Origin: JAYEIA01 sp964472505
Lineage (GTDB): Bacteria; Bacteroidota; Bacteroidia; Bacteroidales; JAADGE01
Assembly: GCA_964472505.1 (NCBI GenBank)
Contig: CAYYQW010000040.1
Location: 1-35,343 of the forward strand
Length of the DNA stretch: 35,343 bases
Direction of reading: 5' to 3'
Shown here piece after piece: positions 15,977 to 23,987 of the stretch; the stretch's first letter is position 1; the number at the start of each line of letters is the position of its first letter. A model generated the notes under the pieces. The model searched no databases, was not told the DNA's origin, and was given only the letters and a program-made list of their open reading frames with translations. The translations under genes and the position numbers were made by a program.

Positions 15977-17269
15977 ATGACATATCTTTTCACATCCGAA
16001 TCCGTATCGGAAGGCCATCCGGATAAAGTAGCCGACCAAATATCCGATGCACTTCTCGATGAATTTTTGAAACAAGACAGCGATTCAAAAGTAGCTTGCG
16101 AAACCATGGTAACCACCGGCTTAACCATTTTAAGCGGTGAAGTAAAAACCAAAGCTTGGGTTGATGTTCAAAAAACAGCCCGAGAAGTTATAAAAGAAAT
16201 CGGATATACCAATTCCGACTACCGATTCGACAGCGAATCTTGCGGCGTAATATCGACCATTCATGAGCAGTCGCCGGACATAAGCCGAGGCGTAGAGCGT
16301 GCCGAAGATCAGGGCGCCGGCGATCAGGGAATGATGTTCGGATATGCCACCGATGAAACCCTCACTTATCTGCCCGTTCCGTTACGCCTTTCGCACCTTA
16401 TTTTACAGGAACTGGCAAAAATTCGCAAAGAAGGAAAAGAAATGAAGTACTTGCGCCCGGATTCAAAATCGCAAGTTACCGTTCGTTACGACGAAAACGG
16501 AAAAGCCATTGAAATAGATACCATAGTAGTTTCTACTCAACACGATGATTTCATTAAACCCTCGGAAAAATACTCGCAAGAAGAAGCCGACACAACCATG
16601 CTGGCAAAGATTAAAGAAGATGTTCGCGACATACTCATTCCGCGTGTAAAGAAAGCAGTTTCGGATAATTTGCGCAATCTCTTTCATGACGGCTATAAAC
16701 TGTTGGTAAACCCAACCGGTAAATTTGTAATTGGCGGGCCCCACGGCGATACCGGCCTGACCGGACGAAAAATCATTGTAGATACTTACGGCGGAAAAGG
16801 TGCTCACGGCGGCGGTGCTTTTTCGGGCAAAGATGCCTCTAAAGTTGACCGCTCCGCAGCTTATGCCACACGGCACATTGCTAAAAACTTTGTAGCGGCC
16901 GGCGGAGCCAAAGAATTTCTGGTACAAGTAGCTTATGCCATTGGTGTGGCCGAGCCGGTAGGTTTTTACGTAAATTCCTACGGAACGGCAAAAGTAAAAG
17001 ACGAAAAAGGCAAAATACTCTCGGATGCCGACATAGCCACAAAACTTCAGGAACTGTTTGACATGCGCCCGGCTGCCATTATAAAACGCTTTAATCTTTG
17101 TAAACCTATATTCAGAAAAACAGCGGCTTACGGACATTTCGGAAGAGAGCCTTTTACCGAAAAAGTAACTTTTTCGAATAACGGAGACAGCTATGAGGAA
17201 GAAGTTGAATTTTTCTCTTGGGAAAAATTAGATCAAGTCGATACCATAAAGAAAGCTTTCAAACTTTAA
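15977..17269 (+). CDS. metK: S-adenosylmethionine synthetase
   Basis: MetK makes S-adenosylmethionine from methionine and ATP in the cytoplasm. The 430-residue protein shows the family's three-part fold with the motifs TSESVSEGHPDKVADQ near the N-terminus, GAGDQGMMFGYA (ATP-binding motif) and GGGAFSGKDASKVDRSAAY (P-loop-like motif). The Bacteroidota form is longer than the E. coli enzyme (384 residues) because of an insert around residues 150-200. It is 14 bp behind gldA and 12 bp before gmd. SAM is also the methyl donor of the DNA methyltransferases in this window, although the link is general. Confidence 0.97.
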   Translation: MTYLFTSESVSEGHPDKVADQISDALLDEFLKQDSDSKVACETMVTTGLTILSGEVKTKAWVDVQKTAREVIKEIGYTNSDYRFDSESCGVISTIHEQSPDISRGVERAEDQGAGDQGMMFGYATDETLTYLPVPLRLSHLILQELAKIRKEGKEMKYLRPDSKSQVTVRYDENGKAIEIDTIVVSTQHDDFIKPSEKYSQEEADTTMLAKIKEDVRDILIPRVKKAVSDNLRNLFHDGYKLLVNPTGKFVIGGPHGDTGLTGRKIIVDTYGGKGAHGGGAFSGKDASKVDRSAAYATRHIAKNFVAAGGAKEFLVQVAYAIGVAEPVGFYVNSYGTAKVKDEKGKILSDADIATKLQELFDMRPAAIIKRFNLCKPIFRKTAAYGHFGREPFTEKVTFSNNGDSYEEEVEFFSWEKLDQVDTIKKAFKL

Positions 17270-17281
17270 CCTTTTTACATT

Positions 17282-18400
17282 ATGCCCAAAAGTGCCCTAA
17301 TTACCGGTGTAACCGGACAAGACGGAGCTTATCTTTCGGAATATCTTATTCAAAAAGGATACATTGTACACGGCATAAAACGTCGCAGCTCGCTTTTTAA
17401 TACCGAGCGCATTGATCATATATATTCCGATCCGCATGAAACGGATCGGAATTTTATTCTTCATTACGGCGATTTGACCGACAGTTCAAACATTATCCGC
17501 ATTATACAAGAAACCGAACCCGATGAAATTTACAATCTGGGTGCTATGAGCCATGTGGGCGTAAGTTTTGAAATGCCGGAATATACGGCCGATACCGATG
17601 GGCTTGGGACTTTACGAATATTAGAAGCCATACGCCTGCTGAACCGAACCGACAAAACCCGCTTTTATCAGGCTTCAACCAGCGAACTATACGGATTGGT
17701 TCAGGAAAGCCCGCAGAGTGAAAAAACGCCTTTTTACCCCCGAAGCCCTTATGCTGCGGCAAAATTATACGCATATTGGATAACCGTAAATTACCGTGAA
17801 GCTTACAACATGTATGCCTGCAACGGAATTTTATTCAACCACGAATCTCCCATTCGAGGCGAAACATTTGTAACGCGTAAAATTACACGTGCCGCCGCTC
17901 GTATTGCACTGGGCTTACAGAAAAAACTGTACATAGGCAATATGTCGGCAAAGCGCGACTGGGGACATGCCAAAGATTATGTAAAAGCCATGTACCTTAT
18001 GTTGCAACAAGAGCAGGCTGAGGACTTTGTCATTGCAACGGGACGGACAACGCAGGTACGTGATTTCATAAAAATGGCTTTTAAAGAAGCCGGTATAAAC
18101 ATTGTGTTTGAAGGAAAAGGAAAAGCGGAAGTCGGACGCGCCGAATCGGTTGATGACAAACTAAAAGAATATATAAAACCCGGTGATGTATTGGTTGAAG
18201 TGGATCCGCGATATTTCAGACCCACCGAAGTGGATCTGCTTCTCGGTAATCCCCAAAAGGCAAAACAAAAACTTAAATGGGAGCCTGAATATACTCTGGA
18301 AGAATTAGTTCGCGAAATGGTCGAAAGTGATTTGAAACTGATGAAAAAAGAACAATGGATTCAAAAAGGCGGTTTCGATATTAATAATTACTACGAATAG
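17282..18400 (+). CDS. gmd: GDP-mannose 4,6-dehydratase
   Basis: Gmd converts GDP-D-mannose to GDP-4-keto-6-deoxymannose, the first step to GDP-fucose and related deoxysugars for surface polysaccharide. The 372 residues belong to the short-chain (extended) dehydratases: NADP-binding GVTGQDGAYL (9-18), RRSS cofactor motif (34-37), active-site Ser/Thr-Glu in ASTSELYG (131-138), and catalytic Tyr157-x3-Lys161 in SPYAAAKLYAYW. The C-terminal PxEVDLLLGNPQKAKQKLKW motif is typical of Gmd. The next enzyme of the pathway (GDP-fucose synthase) is not in the window; tRNA-Gln follows. Confidence 0.96.
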   Translation: MPKSALITGVTGQDGAYLSEYLIQKGYIVHGIKRRSSLFNTERIDHIYSDPHETDRNFILHYGDLTDSSNIIRIIQETEPDEIYNLGAMSHVGVSFEMPEYTADTDGLGTLRILEAIRLLNRTDKTRFYQASTSELYGLVQESPQSEKTPFYPRSPYAAAKLYAYWITVNYREAYNMYACNGILFNHESPIRGETFVTRKITRAAARIALGLQKKLYIGNMSAKRDWGHAKDYVKAMYLMLQQEQAEDFVIATGRTTQVRDFIKMAFKEAGINIVFEGKGKAEVGRAESVDDKLKEYIKPGDVLVEVDPRYFRPTEVDLLLGNPQKAKQKLKWEPEYTLEELVREMVESDLKLMKKEQWIQKGGFDINNYYE

Positions 18401-18496
18401 CAAAATCTGACAAGCATATAAAGCACTCATTATAAGACTACGGCAAAACAGATTATCTTTTTTTTTAATCAAACCGTTGATTTCTTTTATTTTTTT

Positions 18497-18526
18497 TTTG
18501 TAAAAAATAAAAAAGGCTTAGTTTTG
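18497..18526 (+). promoter_or_regulatory. Promoter of tRNA-Gln
   Basis: TTTG at 18497-18500 and TAGTTTTG at 18519-18526, 18 bp apart, match the Bacteroidota promoter pattern completely. The tRNA begins 14 bp after the -7 box. Confidence 0.65.
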
Positions 18527-18539
18527 CAAGCTCAAACAC

Positions 18540-18610
18540 TGACCGATGGTGTAATGGCAGCACTGCAGGTTTTGGTCCTGTTAGTCCAGGTTCGAATCCT
18601 GGTCGGTCAG
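18540..18610 (+). tRNA. tRNA-Gln (TTG)
   Basis: The sequence folds into a 71-nt cloverleaf: acceptor TGACCGA/TCGGTCA with all seven pairs, discriminator G, short D-arm TGGTGTAATGGCAGCA, anticodon stem GCAGG/CCTGT with loop TTTTGGT (anticodon TTG), and T-arm CCAGGTTCGAATCCTGG. CCA is not encoded. Its 3' end is the start of a 73-bp sequence that recurs at 19231, making this tRNA a likely integration site. Confidence 0.93.
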
Positions 18611-18673
18611 CAAAGGCGAAAGGCTTTTTGCAGGAAACTGCGAAAAGCCTTTTTTTATTGGTTATTTATGCTT
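18601..18673 (+). repeat. Direct repeat copy 1 (tRNA-Gln 3' end plus terminator)
   Basis: This 73-bp segment reappears at 19231-19303 with two mismatches (at 18606 and 18650). It covers the last 10 bases of tRNA-Gln, the terminator and some 20 bases beyond. A tRNA 3' end duplicated on both sides of foreign DNA is the usual mark of site-specific integration, so this is the candidate attL. Confidence 0.8.
18621..18656 (+). terminator. Terminator of tRNA-Gln
   Basis: AGGCTTTTTGCAG/CTGCGAAAAGCCT (18621-18633 with 18638-18650) with a GAAA tetraloop and a T-run form a 13-bp Rho-independent terminator 10 bp behind the tRNA. Confidence 0.85.
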
Positions 18674-18674
18674 T

Positions 18675-18707
18675 ACTCTCGGTGCGTTTTCAAAATGCGC
18701 CGAGAGT
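18675..18707. repeat. Strong hairpin
   Basis: Arms ACTCTCGGTGCGTTT and AAATGCGCCGAGAGT pair over about 15 positions (two G-T) with a 3-nt loop. It starts right behind the first direct repeat and may belong to the end of the inserted DNA. Confidence 0.6.
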
Positions 18708-18712
18708 GGTCT

Positions 18713-18794
18713 AAATCTGCCGGATTTGTGTTTGCAAACTGTCCTGCAACTAAATTATCTTTTGAACAATTTTTAATTAAAATCCGGCAGATTT
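18713..18794. repeat. Inverted repeat, 15-bp perfect arms
   Basis: AAATCTGCCGGATTT at 18713-18727 and its exact complement at 18780-18794 enclose 52 bp. The size and arms resemble a small MITE-like or REP-like unit. The core CTGCCGGA recurs at 18911. Confidence 0.6.
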
Positions 18795-19230
18795 TCAAAA
18801 CTCCTGATCCAAAAATTGATTATCAGTTACTTATGGGTATGTATCAGTAAAGTAAAATTGTCGCTTTTTGGGGTAATTGCTTACAAGCTAATAACCGGCT
18901 CGTTTTTTTATCTGCCGGAATACCCCCTAAATCCCCCGCGGGGGGACTTGGCCAAAAGTCCGGTCGCAGGTTTTGGCTTGTGGCTGACGAAGATTGAAAC
19001 ACTTTTGAACGTCCGGCGGTTCCTGAGCATCAGTCGAAGGAAGGACTTCAAAACGTGTGGACTGCTTGGAGCAGTAGCACGGGCATGCTTTCATCTTGCG
19101 GATTTGAAAAGAACCAGACTACAGAAACTAAGTTTACAACCGGCGTTTGCCTTACAATTTTTACAACGCCCTTTTAAAGCTGCTCGCAAGCAATTGATTT
19201 TAAGCGTTTTGTGTTTTCGTTTAGAGTACC

Positions 19231-19303
19231 GGTCGCTCAGCAAAGGCGAAAGGCTTTTTGCAGGAAACTGCGAAAAGCATTTTTTTATTGGTTATTTATG
19301 CTT
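19231..19303 (+). repeat. Direct repeat copy 2 (candidate attR)
   Basis: This matches 18601-18673 over 73 bp with two differences (one in the tRNA part, one in the terminator stem where C became A). The rest of the tRNA is missing upstream, so it is not a second tRNA gene. It bounds a 630-bp segment on its right side and lies about 300 bp before the PIN/ParB/methylase operon. Confidence 0.8.
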
Positions 19304-19375
19304 CTCCGAAACCCATTTTACAATATTTTAACAAGACTTTTTTGTTTACCCGCATATTATTCTTAGTTTTGGTAG

Positions 19376-19600
19376 GGCATTTTAGCTAAAAATGTAGATG
19401 CAAAACAGAAAACAAACAGCAATAGCCAAAAACTGATTAAGGAAAAAGATAGAATAATTGAGTTGTTAGAAAAAGAAAATAAGCTATTTATGAACTCCGC
19501 AGACAAGGATTATGAACTTTCAGAAATTCATAGAACACAAATTACAGGGATTGTGTTTGTTGTAGGGGATACTGTTGGAGTAGTTGATGGTGAAATTTAA
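19376..19600 (+). pseudogene. Remnant of a gene, possibly a regulator C-terminus
   Basis: A stop-to-stop frame of 74 codons reads like protein: a coiled-coil part (QKLIKEKDRIIELLEKENK) and a tail ending in VVGDTVGVVDGEI. The helix resembles the C-terminal tail of many Bacteroidota XRE-type repressors, but no HTH is left and no start codon precedes it except an ATG at 19490 that would give 36 residues. It lies just before the small protein at 19623. Probably the end of a truncated regulator; identity unsure. Confidence 0.4.
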
Positions 19601-19622
19601 TAACTAAATAGAATACAAACAG

Positions 19623-19871
19623 ATGGTAAAAAAAGTATTAGCAGCTTCTTATCAAATGAGGAAGGGTGAATTAGATGATGATTATATTTTGTATGAGAAT
19701 GGCGAAATTGAGCACAATTATGACAAGAGTAGATATCCTGGACAATATAATTTAACCGAAAAATTAAAGGCAGGCCAGATAAGTTATGATGTAAAAAAAC
19801 GCCTACTCAATAATGCATCTGTAAAGAACAAAGATGCTGTGAGGAAAATTCTAGGTTTAAACGAACAGTAA
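19623..19871 (+). CDS. Small protein upstream of the PIN-domain protein, unknown function
   Basis: The 82-residue product is polar, with KKVLAASYQMRKGELDDDYILYENGEIEHNYDKSRYPG (about 3-40) and a helical second half that contains a KKRLLNNASVKNKDAVRKILGL tail. It is 16 bp upstream of the PIN-domain gene, which is the usual place for a small antitoxin, but no DNA-binding fold is recognised. It could also be a small accessory protein of the modification operon. No signal peptide or membrane segment. The ATG has a plausible A-rich leader as in other Bacteroidota genes. Confidence 0.6.
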   Translation: MVKKVLAASYQMRKGELDDDYILYENGEIEHNYDKSRYPGQYNLTEKLKAGQISYDVKKRLLNNASVKNKDAVRKILGLNEQ

Positions 19872-19887
19872 ATAATAAAGATATAAA

Positions 19888-20610
19888 GTGAAACAATTAA
19901 AAATTACATTTGATTCAAATGTTTGGTTTAAAATTGCTGACCCAAATTCTTTTGCAAAAGATAATGAAATTGATGCTATAATAAAACTCAAAGAGCTAGT
20001 AGAAAAAAAAATAATTGCTTATTTATCGGAGACAATTTTTTCTTTAGAACCCATCAAGAGAGATGGAAGAAAAGAAAAAATCACTTCTGGTTCTAAAATA
20101 AAAATTAGTAAAAATAACTACGATTCCAAAATGCAGGCTTCTTTCGTACTTGATCTGAAAAACAACCACCCCGGCAATAATCCAATAATTGATAAGTTTT
20201 ACAAAAAAGCAATAGATATTGGATTTAAAACTGTAAGGTTACCTCGGATTGGATGTTTTATAAATCCGGACATAGAAGATTCTCGGATTCAACTTAAAGG
20301 AGAAGAATGTAAGGATTTTTTCAATAAAAGCGTAGAAGTATCTGAAAAAACAGAAGGAAAAGAAGCCCCTGATTCAATCAATAATCAGGTGGCTAATGCA
20401 ATTTCAGAATGGGCTGATGGTGATTCTGTCGCTACTTCAATAGGATTAAACTGCGATTATTTTTGTACACGAGATTCTGCTAAAAAAGCAGAGGAAAAAT
20501 CAGTATTCAGCAGTAGTTCAAATCTTCAATGGTTGAAAGATGAATTTGATTTTGATACTATTTCACCAAAAGAATTAGTTGAAATAATAAACTCGCAACA
20601 GAAAGTTTAA
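19888..20610 (+). CDS. PIN-domain protein, candidate RNase
   Basis: The 240-residue product begins ITFDSNVWFKI, the classic first strand of PIN domains with Asp9 and Asn11. Further acidic positions are Glu49, Asp177/Asp179 in EWADGDSVATSI (the DxxIAxxA-type helix) and Asp196 in FCTRDSAKK; it ends in FDFDTISPKELVEI, as PIN proteins do. This is a likely metal-dependent ribonuclease. Most toxin PIN proteins are about 130-150 residues; the extra 90 residues between Glu49 and Asp177 are unusual and suggest an inserted substrate-recognition part. The start is a GTG. It lies between a small protein and a ParB-like protein in the methylase operon. Confidence 0.75.
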   Translation: MKQLKITFDSNVWFKIADPNSFAKDNEIDAIIKLKELVEKKIIAYLSETIFSLEPIKRDGRKEKITSGSKIKISKNNYDSKMQASFVLDLKNNHPGNNPIIDKFYKKAIDIGFKTVRLPRIGCFINPDIEDSRIQLKGEECKDFFNKSVEVSEKTEGKEAPDSINNQVANAISEWADGDSVATSIGLNCDYFCTRDSAKKAEEKSVFSSSSNLQWLKDEFDFDTISPKELVEIINSQQKV

Positions 20611-20679
20611 AGAAAATGATGTTTACAAGTCTTTATTTTCTGCTAAATTTGAATTGACAAAAGATATTGCTATAAATAA

Positions 20680-21891
20680 ATGCTTAACAAAACACTTATG
20701 CTAGAAAAAGGAAAATTCTCTATCCCCATAATAGTTAAAACATCAAAAGTGCACTTAGATGTTACGAATCCAAGATTAGCCCTAAAGCCAAAAAACAACA
20801 CCGAAAAGGACATTTTAAAAGTGCTCTACAATGACTTCGATCTGGAGGTACTTGCTAATTCATTTATCCAAAACGGATATTTTCAAGAAGAACCCATTAT
20901 CGTTTTTCCAGAAGATACTCGTAAAGCTGGAAAAATATTCTCAAAACCATTGGGAGAATACACTAAAACAGAAATAGAAAAACTAATAGATGACAATGAT
21001 TTACAACTTGTAGTTGCAGAAGGTAATCGAAGAATTGCTGCAATAAAGGTTTTACTTGAAAAAGAAACCAGAGAATTCCTTGGAATAAACACTAAAAGAT
21101 TTCCCTTACTTCCTGAAGGATATGATCGAACTATTTTAGAGCAGGTTCCCGCTATTTTTTATTTGCACAGAAAAGAACTTTCGACTTATTTAGGAGTAAA
21201 GCATATAGCAGGTAATTTAAAATGGGAAGCTTTTGCTAAAGCTCGGTATATAGTTACAAGAGTGGAAGAAGAGCAAGAAGATGGTTTGAGTACAAAAGAT
21301 GCACTAAAAAAAATACAGAAAGAAATTGGAGACAGAACCGATACTATACGAAAACAATACATACAATATAAACTCACAGAGGAAGCCGAAGAAAAATTAG
21401 CCTATAATGTGAAATATATAAAAGAAAGATTTTCTTTGCTTCAAGTTGCTCTGAACCAATCCGGAATAAGAGATTATATAAAGGTTCCCAAATATAACCA
21501 AGTAGATTTTAATAAAGAATTAATTACAGAAGATAATAAAGACTCAGTAAATCAAATACTAACTTGGATATTTGGTAATGACGATGTTCCTGCACTAATA
21601 ACTGACTCAAGGGACGTGCAAAAAAGATTACCGCATATTGTAAGAAATGAAAAATCAAGAAAATACTTATCAGACACGAAGAATTTAGATGAGGCCTTTA
21701 AATTAAGTGACGGAGAACTGGAATATATAAAACAACTGCTCAAGGAATCAAAAACAAAAATTGCCAACACGTTAAAATTTGCCTTTAACTATAACACAAC
21801 CAACAATCCTGAACAGGCTCAAGCAATTCAAGGATACATCGAAGAGGTAGAAAAAGTTTTAACCGCCCTGAAAAACCAAATAAAAACTTAA
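20680..21891 (+). CDS. ParB-like N-terminal domain protein of a restriction-modification-type operon
   Basis: The 403-residue protein carries a ParB/Srx-type domain at about 20-130: the segment VLYNDFDLEVLANSFIQNG followed by EEPIIVFPE, and the box VVAEGNRRIAAIKVLL with Glu114-Gly115-Asn116-Arg117-Arg118. Such domains bind CTP or act as nucleases or kinases in ParB relatives. The rest is helical, with a likely DNA-binding middle part (about 190-260). It is not a chromosome-partition ParB, since the KorB-type HTH and the parA partner are absent. It ends 1 bp before the next gene (21893), so translation is probably coupled. ParB-like proteins are often seen next to restriction enzymes, where their job is unknown. 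Confidence 0.72.
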   Translation: MLNKTLMLEKGKFSIPIIVKTSKVHLDVTNPRLALKPKNNTEKDILKVLYNDFDLEVLANSFIQNGYFQEEPIIVFPEDTRKAGKIFSKPLGEYTKTEIEKLIDDNDLQLVVAEGNRRIAAIKVLLEKETREFLGINTKRFPLLPEGYDRTILEQVPAIFYLHRKELSTYLGVKHIAGNLKWEAFAKARYIVTRVEEEQEDGLSTKDALKKIQKEIGDRTDTIRKQYIQYKLTEEAEEKLAYNVKYIKERFSLLQVALNQSGIRDYIKVPKYNQVDFNKELITEDNKDSVNQILTWIFGNDDVPALITDSRDVQKRLPHIVRNEKSRKYLSDTKNLDEAFKLSDGELEYIKQLLKESKTKIANTLKFAFNYNTTNNPEQAQAIQGYIEEVEKVLTALKNQIKT

Positions 21892-21892
21892 A

Positions 21893-22720
21893 ATGACAGA
21901 ATTTATATCGACAAGAAAAGAAAAAATAGCTGATTGGGTTGAGTTTTCATGTATATTTCATCAAGAGGAAATATCGAAATCAGTTTTAATGAACATACTG
22001 GAAGAAAACGGGGTTGATAGTTTTGAATTAATTGCAACAGAGGTAATTGCAATTTTAAGCGAAAGAATAAGGTTTTACGGAAGTGAAAGCCCAGTAAAAC
22101 AAAACGGATCAAGATTTTTTTCTGATATTGATTATAAAGATTTACCAGCATACAGCATAGCCCTGTTTTTTTCTCATTATGGTGGTCAACATAAAGGGGA
22201 GGGGACAAAAATATTTGAAAGAGTTCTTGAGGAAATTTTGAAAGAATATTTGCAGGGAGAAGCTTATATATTGGGCTTCCCTTCAAGTAAATCTTTAGAG
22301 GAAGAAGTAAATGAAATTGTAGAGTTAATAAATGAACCTGCCGGATATAGAAAACCTGCTACATCTGATAAAGATAGAGGGGTTGACGTAATAGCATGGA
22401 AACCTTTTCATGATAAAAGAAAAAGTAAAATCATTGTATTATTACAAGCTGCGGCAGGATGGAATTGGAGAAGAAAAAAGCAAATTCCAGTAAATGCTTG
22501 GCGCGATTTCATACACTGGCATGATAACTATGTTATTTCAGCTATAGGAATAGCGGAAGCAATACAAAGCCGTAAATGGCAAAATGTTATTGATGAATAT
22601 CCATTAGTAATAGACCGAATCAGGATTTTTAGATTAAATAAACAAATAAATGGTAATTTTAATGTAACTTTGCAAAAAGACATCAATAATTGGCTAAAAG
22701 AACAATTAAGCAAAGAATGA
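21893..22720 (+). CDS. Candidate restriction endonuclease, PD-(D/E)xK-like
   Basis: The 275 residues contain a plausible nuclease core at 150-190: DKDRGVDVIAWKPF (Asp161, Asp165) and then IIVLLQAAAGWNW with Gln185, where a normal PD-(D/E)xK enzyme would have E-x-K. This spacing (GVDVIAW, about 15 residues, then a hydrophobic strand with Q) is typical of Mrr-like and some restriction enzymes with altered active sites, so the family assignment is moderate. The N-terminal 140 residues are helical. It sits directly before the cytosine methyltransferase, whose ATG overlaps its stop (ATGA), which supports its role as the cutting partner. Confidence 0.55.
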   Translation: MTEFISTRKEKIADWVEFSCIFHQEEISKSVLMNILEENGVDSFELIATEVIAILSERIRFYGSESPVKQNGSRFFSDIDYKDLPAYSIALFFSHYGGQHKGEGTKIFERVLEEILKEYLQGEAYILGFPSSKSLEEEVNEIVELINEPAGYRKPATSDKDRGVDVIAWKPFHDKRKSKIIVLLQAAAGWNWRRKKQIPVNAWRDFIHWHDNYVISAIGIAEAIQSRKWQNVIDEYPLVIDRIRIFRLNKQINGNFNVTLQKDINNWLKEQLSKE

Positions 22721-23982
22721 AGTTTATTGATTTATTTTCGGGACTGGGAGCATTTAACCTTGCCTTAAGCAATCAAGGTCACGAATGTGTTTTTGCGGCA
22801 GAAATAAATTCTTTGCTTTCTGAGACCTATGAGAAAAATTTCAATATAAAACCATACGGAAATATAAAAGAAATTGACAAGGAAAAAGATATTCCTGCCC
22901 ATGATATTTTATGTGCCGGGTTTCCCTGTCAACCTTTCTCAAAAGCCGGGAAACAAGAGGGAATGCTTGATGTTGAAAGGGGTAGCCTGTTTGATGATAT
23001 TGTAGATATTTTAAAAATACATAAACCAAAATATTTTATACTTGAAAATGTAAGAAATTTATATACTCACGACAAAAATAAAACTTGGCTGTATATTGAA
23101 ACCCAACTAACAAAAGCCGGATATGAGATAGATAAAAAGATATTATCCCCACATTTTTATGGCATACCGCAACATAGGGAAAGACTTTTTATTGTTGGGT
23201 CCAAGGAAGGTCTTAGACATTTTAAATGGTCACAAAAAAATGGTTCTTCTAAAACTATAAAGGATATTCTTAAAACTAAATCAAATAACTATATTGATTT
23301 AGAGCCTGAAAAACAAAAAGTTTTAAAATTATGGCAAAAAATCATTGAAGCAATAGGAAATGATACGAAAATTGTTCGTCCTCTATGGAGTATGGAATGG
23401 GGAGCTACATACCCTTTTGAAGAGAAAACGCCATACAAAACAACAAAGTCTGATCTTGCGAGTTATAAAGGAGCATATGGAAAAGCTATAAAAGGGGATA
23501 CAAAAAAAGAAATGCTAAATCGCCTACCAAATTATGCTAAAACAAGTCAAAATAGTTTCCCAAGTTGGAAGAAGAACTTTATTAGAAGAAATAGAACTTT
23601 TTATGAACAAAACAAAAAAATTCTGGAACCTTTTATTTTTGAACTTAAAAGTTTAAATTCAGAAAGTTGGCAAAAACTAGAATGGAATGTTAGTGGTGAA
23701 GGTGATACGCGAAATATATATGATTATATTTTGCAATTTCGTGGTTCAGGAGTTAGAGTAAAAAGAACTGACTACTTTCCATCATTGGTTACAGTCCCAA
23801 CACAAATACCAATTATAGGTTGGGAACAAAGGTATATATCACCGGAGGAAGGATTAGAACTTCAATCCATGAAATTAAAATTCCTTCCTAATAACAGGAA
23901 TAACCAATTTAGGGCTATAGGAAATGCTGTAAATGTCAAAATCATTGATACAATTGCGAAAAACTTAATATTAAGCAGTTAG
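22717..23982 (+). CDS. DNA (cytosine-5) methyltransferase
   Basis: All main motifs of C5 methyltransferases are present: FIDLFSGLGAFN (SAM-binding, motif I, residues 3-14), GFPCQPFSKAG with catalytic Cys71 (motif IV), LENVRN with Glu110 (motif VI), QHRER (152-156, motif VIII), a variable target-recognition region about 200-340, and RAIGNAVN (motif X) near the end. The enzyme methylates cytosine at C5 in a sequence that cannot be deduced here. The start is the ATG at 22717, which overlaps the previous stop as ATGA; a TTG nine codons upstream is less likely. It protects the host DNA against the partner nuclease. The codon use is AT-rich like the rest of the operon. Confidence 0.93.
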   Translation: MKFIDLFSGLGAFNLALSNQGHECVFAAEINSLLSETYEKNFNIKPYGNIKEIDKEKDIPAHDILCAGFPCQPFSKAGKQEGMLDVERGSLFDDIVDILKIHKPKYFILENVRNLYTHDKNKTWLYIETQLTKAGYEIDKKILSPHFYGIPQHRERLFIVGSKEGLRHFKWSQKNGSSKTIKDILKTKSNNYIDLEPEKQKVLKLWQKIIEAIGNDTKIVRPLWSMEWGATYPFEEKTPYKTTKSDLASYKGAYGKAIKGDTKKEMLNRLPNYAKTSQNSFPSWKKNFIRRNRTFYEQNKKILEPFIFELKSLNSESWQKLEWNVSGEGDTRNIYDYILQFRGSGVRVKRTDYFPSLVTVPTQIPIIGWEQRYISPEEGLELQSMKLKFLPNNRNNQFRAIGNAVNVKIIDTIAKNLILSS

Positions 23983-23987
23983 TTGTT

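Larger units (their letters stand above)
18674..19230. other. Non-coding insert between the two tRNA-Gln repeats
   Basis: No gene is convincing here although two long frames exist on the plus strand; they run through hairpins and repeats and start inside the tRNA or noncoding sequence. The insert holds a strong hairpin (18675-18707, arms ACTCTCGG/CCGAGAGT), an inverted repeat AAATCTGCCGGATTT (18713-18727) with AAATCCGGCAGATTT (18780-18794), a CCCCCTAAATCCCCCGCGGG segment near 18924 that resembles a common Bacteroidota intergenic repeat, and a CCTGAGCATCAGTCGAAGGA segment near 19021 of the same kind. Confidence 0.55.

Noticed and set aside
16463..17137. 224-residue frame on the minus strand inside metK
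   Set aside because: Shadow of metK; the metK frame has all family motifs.
18524..19331. Two plus-strand frames (18524-18850 and 18816-19331)
   Set aside because: They run through tRNA-Gln, its terminator, hairpins and known-type intergenic repeats; the translations show no protein-like pattern.
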